Source: Candidatus Pacearchaeota archaeon
GTDB taxonomy: Archaea; Nanobdellota; Nanobdellia; Pacearchaeales; GW2011-AR1
Direction: 5' to 3'
Assembly (NCBI GenBank): GCA_015520065.1
Contig: WAQV01000057.1
Location: forward strand, 1-5,782
Length of the DNA: 5,782 nucleotides
The notes under the pieces were generated by a model. The model had not been told where the DNA came from. It saw only the letters and a list, made by a program, of their open reading frames with translations, and made no database searches. The position numbers were made by a program, and so were the translations under genes. Of this stretch, positions 5,048-5,782 are shown piece after piece. Position 1 is the first letter of the stretch, and each line of letters opens with the position of its first letter.

Positions 5048-5782
5048 TTAGTGTTTTCCTAAGCCAGCAAGCACAAAACTTGCCAAAAGCGCTTCAAGCT
5101 GTATGAAAGGGTCGCTTCCCTCAACAATTCTGAATTCTATTTCACCGGTTTTCTCTGTAAGTCTGACTTTTATTTCAGGTTCTATTGGCAGATTCCATAT
5201 CTCTTTCTGAATTGCTTTAATAACATCCTGTCCTGAGATGCTTTCCTTCAGCATAATATCCAGAAGTTTCTCTCTTGCATTCTGGAAGTCCCCAGCAAGA
5301 GCATAATCAAGAACAACTCTTATGTCTTTTGGCCTTGTTGAAGAGATTACAGTTGATACTAATTCAGGAGTTATCTGAGGAGATATAGTTGCAGTTGACT
5401 GCATAATATTAATGCACCTTCTGCAATCACCCTCACTTGCTTCATACAAAACATCAATTGCCTCAGAGGTTATTGTAAGCCCTTCAGCAGCTGCTATTCT
5501 TTTAATCACTTTCTCTATATCCTTTTTTTCCAAAAGCTTAAACCTGAAAATTACGCATCTCGACTGTATAGGGTCAATGATTTTGCTTGAATAATTACAG
5601 GACAAAATAAATCTACATGTTGAGGAAAAGTTCTCCATTGTACGTCTTAATGCCTGCTGAGCTTCAGGAGTTAAGGCATCTGCCTCATCAAGAAAAATAA
5701 CTTTGAAAGGAACATTTCCAAGAGATTTTGTCCTTGCAAAATTTTTAACTTTCTCTCTTACTACATTAATTCCTCTTTCATC
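5048..5782 (-). CDS. rfcS: Replication factor C small subunit (5' end outside window)
   Basis: The frame is open to the window edge, giving the C-terminal 244 residues. The methionine at 5638 is internal, because conserved sequence continues upstream of it. Visible residues begin DERGINVVREKV (the end of the usual NASDERG motif). They continue with Walker B VIFLDEAD (28-35), the conserved QQALRRTME (42-50), sensor 1 SCNYSSKI (61-68), the SRC arginine-finger motif (74-76) that marks small subunits, and sensor 2 GDCRRCIN (118-125). The collar helices follow to the C-terminus. Archaeal RfcS is about 320-330 residues, so about 80, including Walker A, are missing to the right. It forms the clamp loader with RfcL and is the first visible gene of the rfcS-CYTH-rfcL operon. 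Sensor 2 has Cys where Met and Ala are more common, a minor change. Confidence 0.96.
   Translation of the reverse strand, partial: DERGINVVREKVKNFARTKSLGNVPFKVIFLDEADALTPEAQQALRRTMENFSSTCRFILSCNYSSKIIDPIQSRCVIFRFKLLEKKDIEKVIKRIAAAEGLTITSEAIDVLYEASEGDCRRCINIMQSTATISPQITPELVSTVISSTRPKDIRVVLDYALAGDFQNAREKLLDIMLKESISGQDVIKAIQKEIWNLPIEPEIKVRLTEKTGEIEFRIVEGSDPFIQLEALLASFVLAGLGKH

Noticed and set aside
5048..5638. Taking the methionine at 5638 as the start of a 196-residue RfcS.
   Set aside because: The frame is open to the window edge and encodes Walker B and other conserved RfcS motifs upstream of this methionine.

Overview
The window is AT-rich and clearly archaeal. It encodes ribosomal protein eS8, both subunits of the archaeal/eukaryotic-type clamp loader (replication factor C), and a pilin-like protein with an archaeal class III signal sequence. 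Most of its promoters are archaeal TATA boxes placed for leaderless transcription. The mix of compact genes, a membrane-anchored DsbA-like oxidoreductase and a pilin-LamG surface protein would fit a DPANN-type archaeon (for example the Pacearchaeota/Woesearchaeota group). That placement is inference from gene style, not a phylogenetic result.

Layout. At the left edge, the first codons of a divergent minus-strand gene (1-35) sit at leaderless distance from a TATA-like box. Positions 36-185 are a divergent intergenic region. Next comes a small unrecognised, winged-helix-like gene (186-503). Its N-terminal 24 codons are duplicated in frame, and a 5'-truncated, diverged copy of its C-terminal half follows it (505-672). 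Then three monocistronic plus-strand genes each carry their own TATA box: eS8 (760-1128), a DsbA/thioredoxin-4-type thiol oxidoreductase with an N-terminal membrane anchor (1194-2114), and a type IV pilin-like protein fused to a LamG jelly-roll domain (2151-3221).

The right half is a minus-strand operon read right to left: rfcS (5' end outside the window), a CYTH/class IV adenylate cyclase-like protein, and rfcL. The CYTH gene starts 28 nt after the rfcS stop, and rfcL overlaps the CYTH gene by 14 nt. The plus-strand pilin gene and rfcL converge with 24 nt between their stops, where there is a short hairpin followed by a T run.

Functionally, RfcS and RfcL form the ATP-dependent loader that places PCNA on primed DNA. 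The CYTH protein is co-expressed with them and probably acts on a triphosphate or polyphosphate substrate, but its role is unproven. The DsbA-like and pilin-LamG proteins belong to the cell surface. No CRISPR array, insertion sequence, tRNA or rRNA was seen. The window is mostly ordinary core archaeal genome; the least explained part is the duplicated small gene at 186-672.
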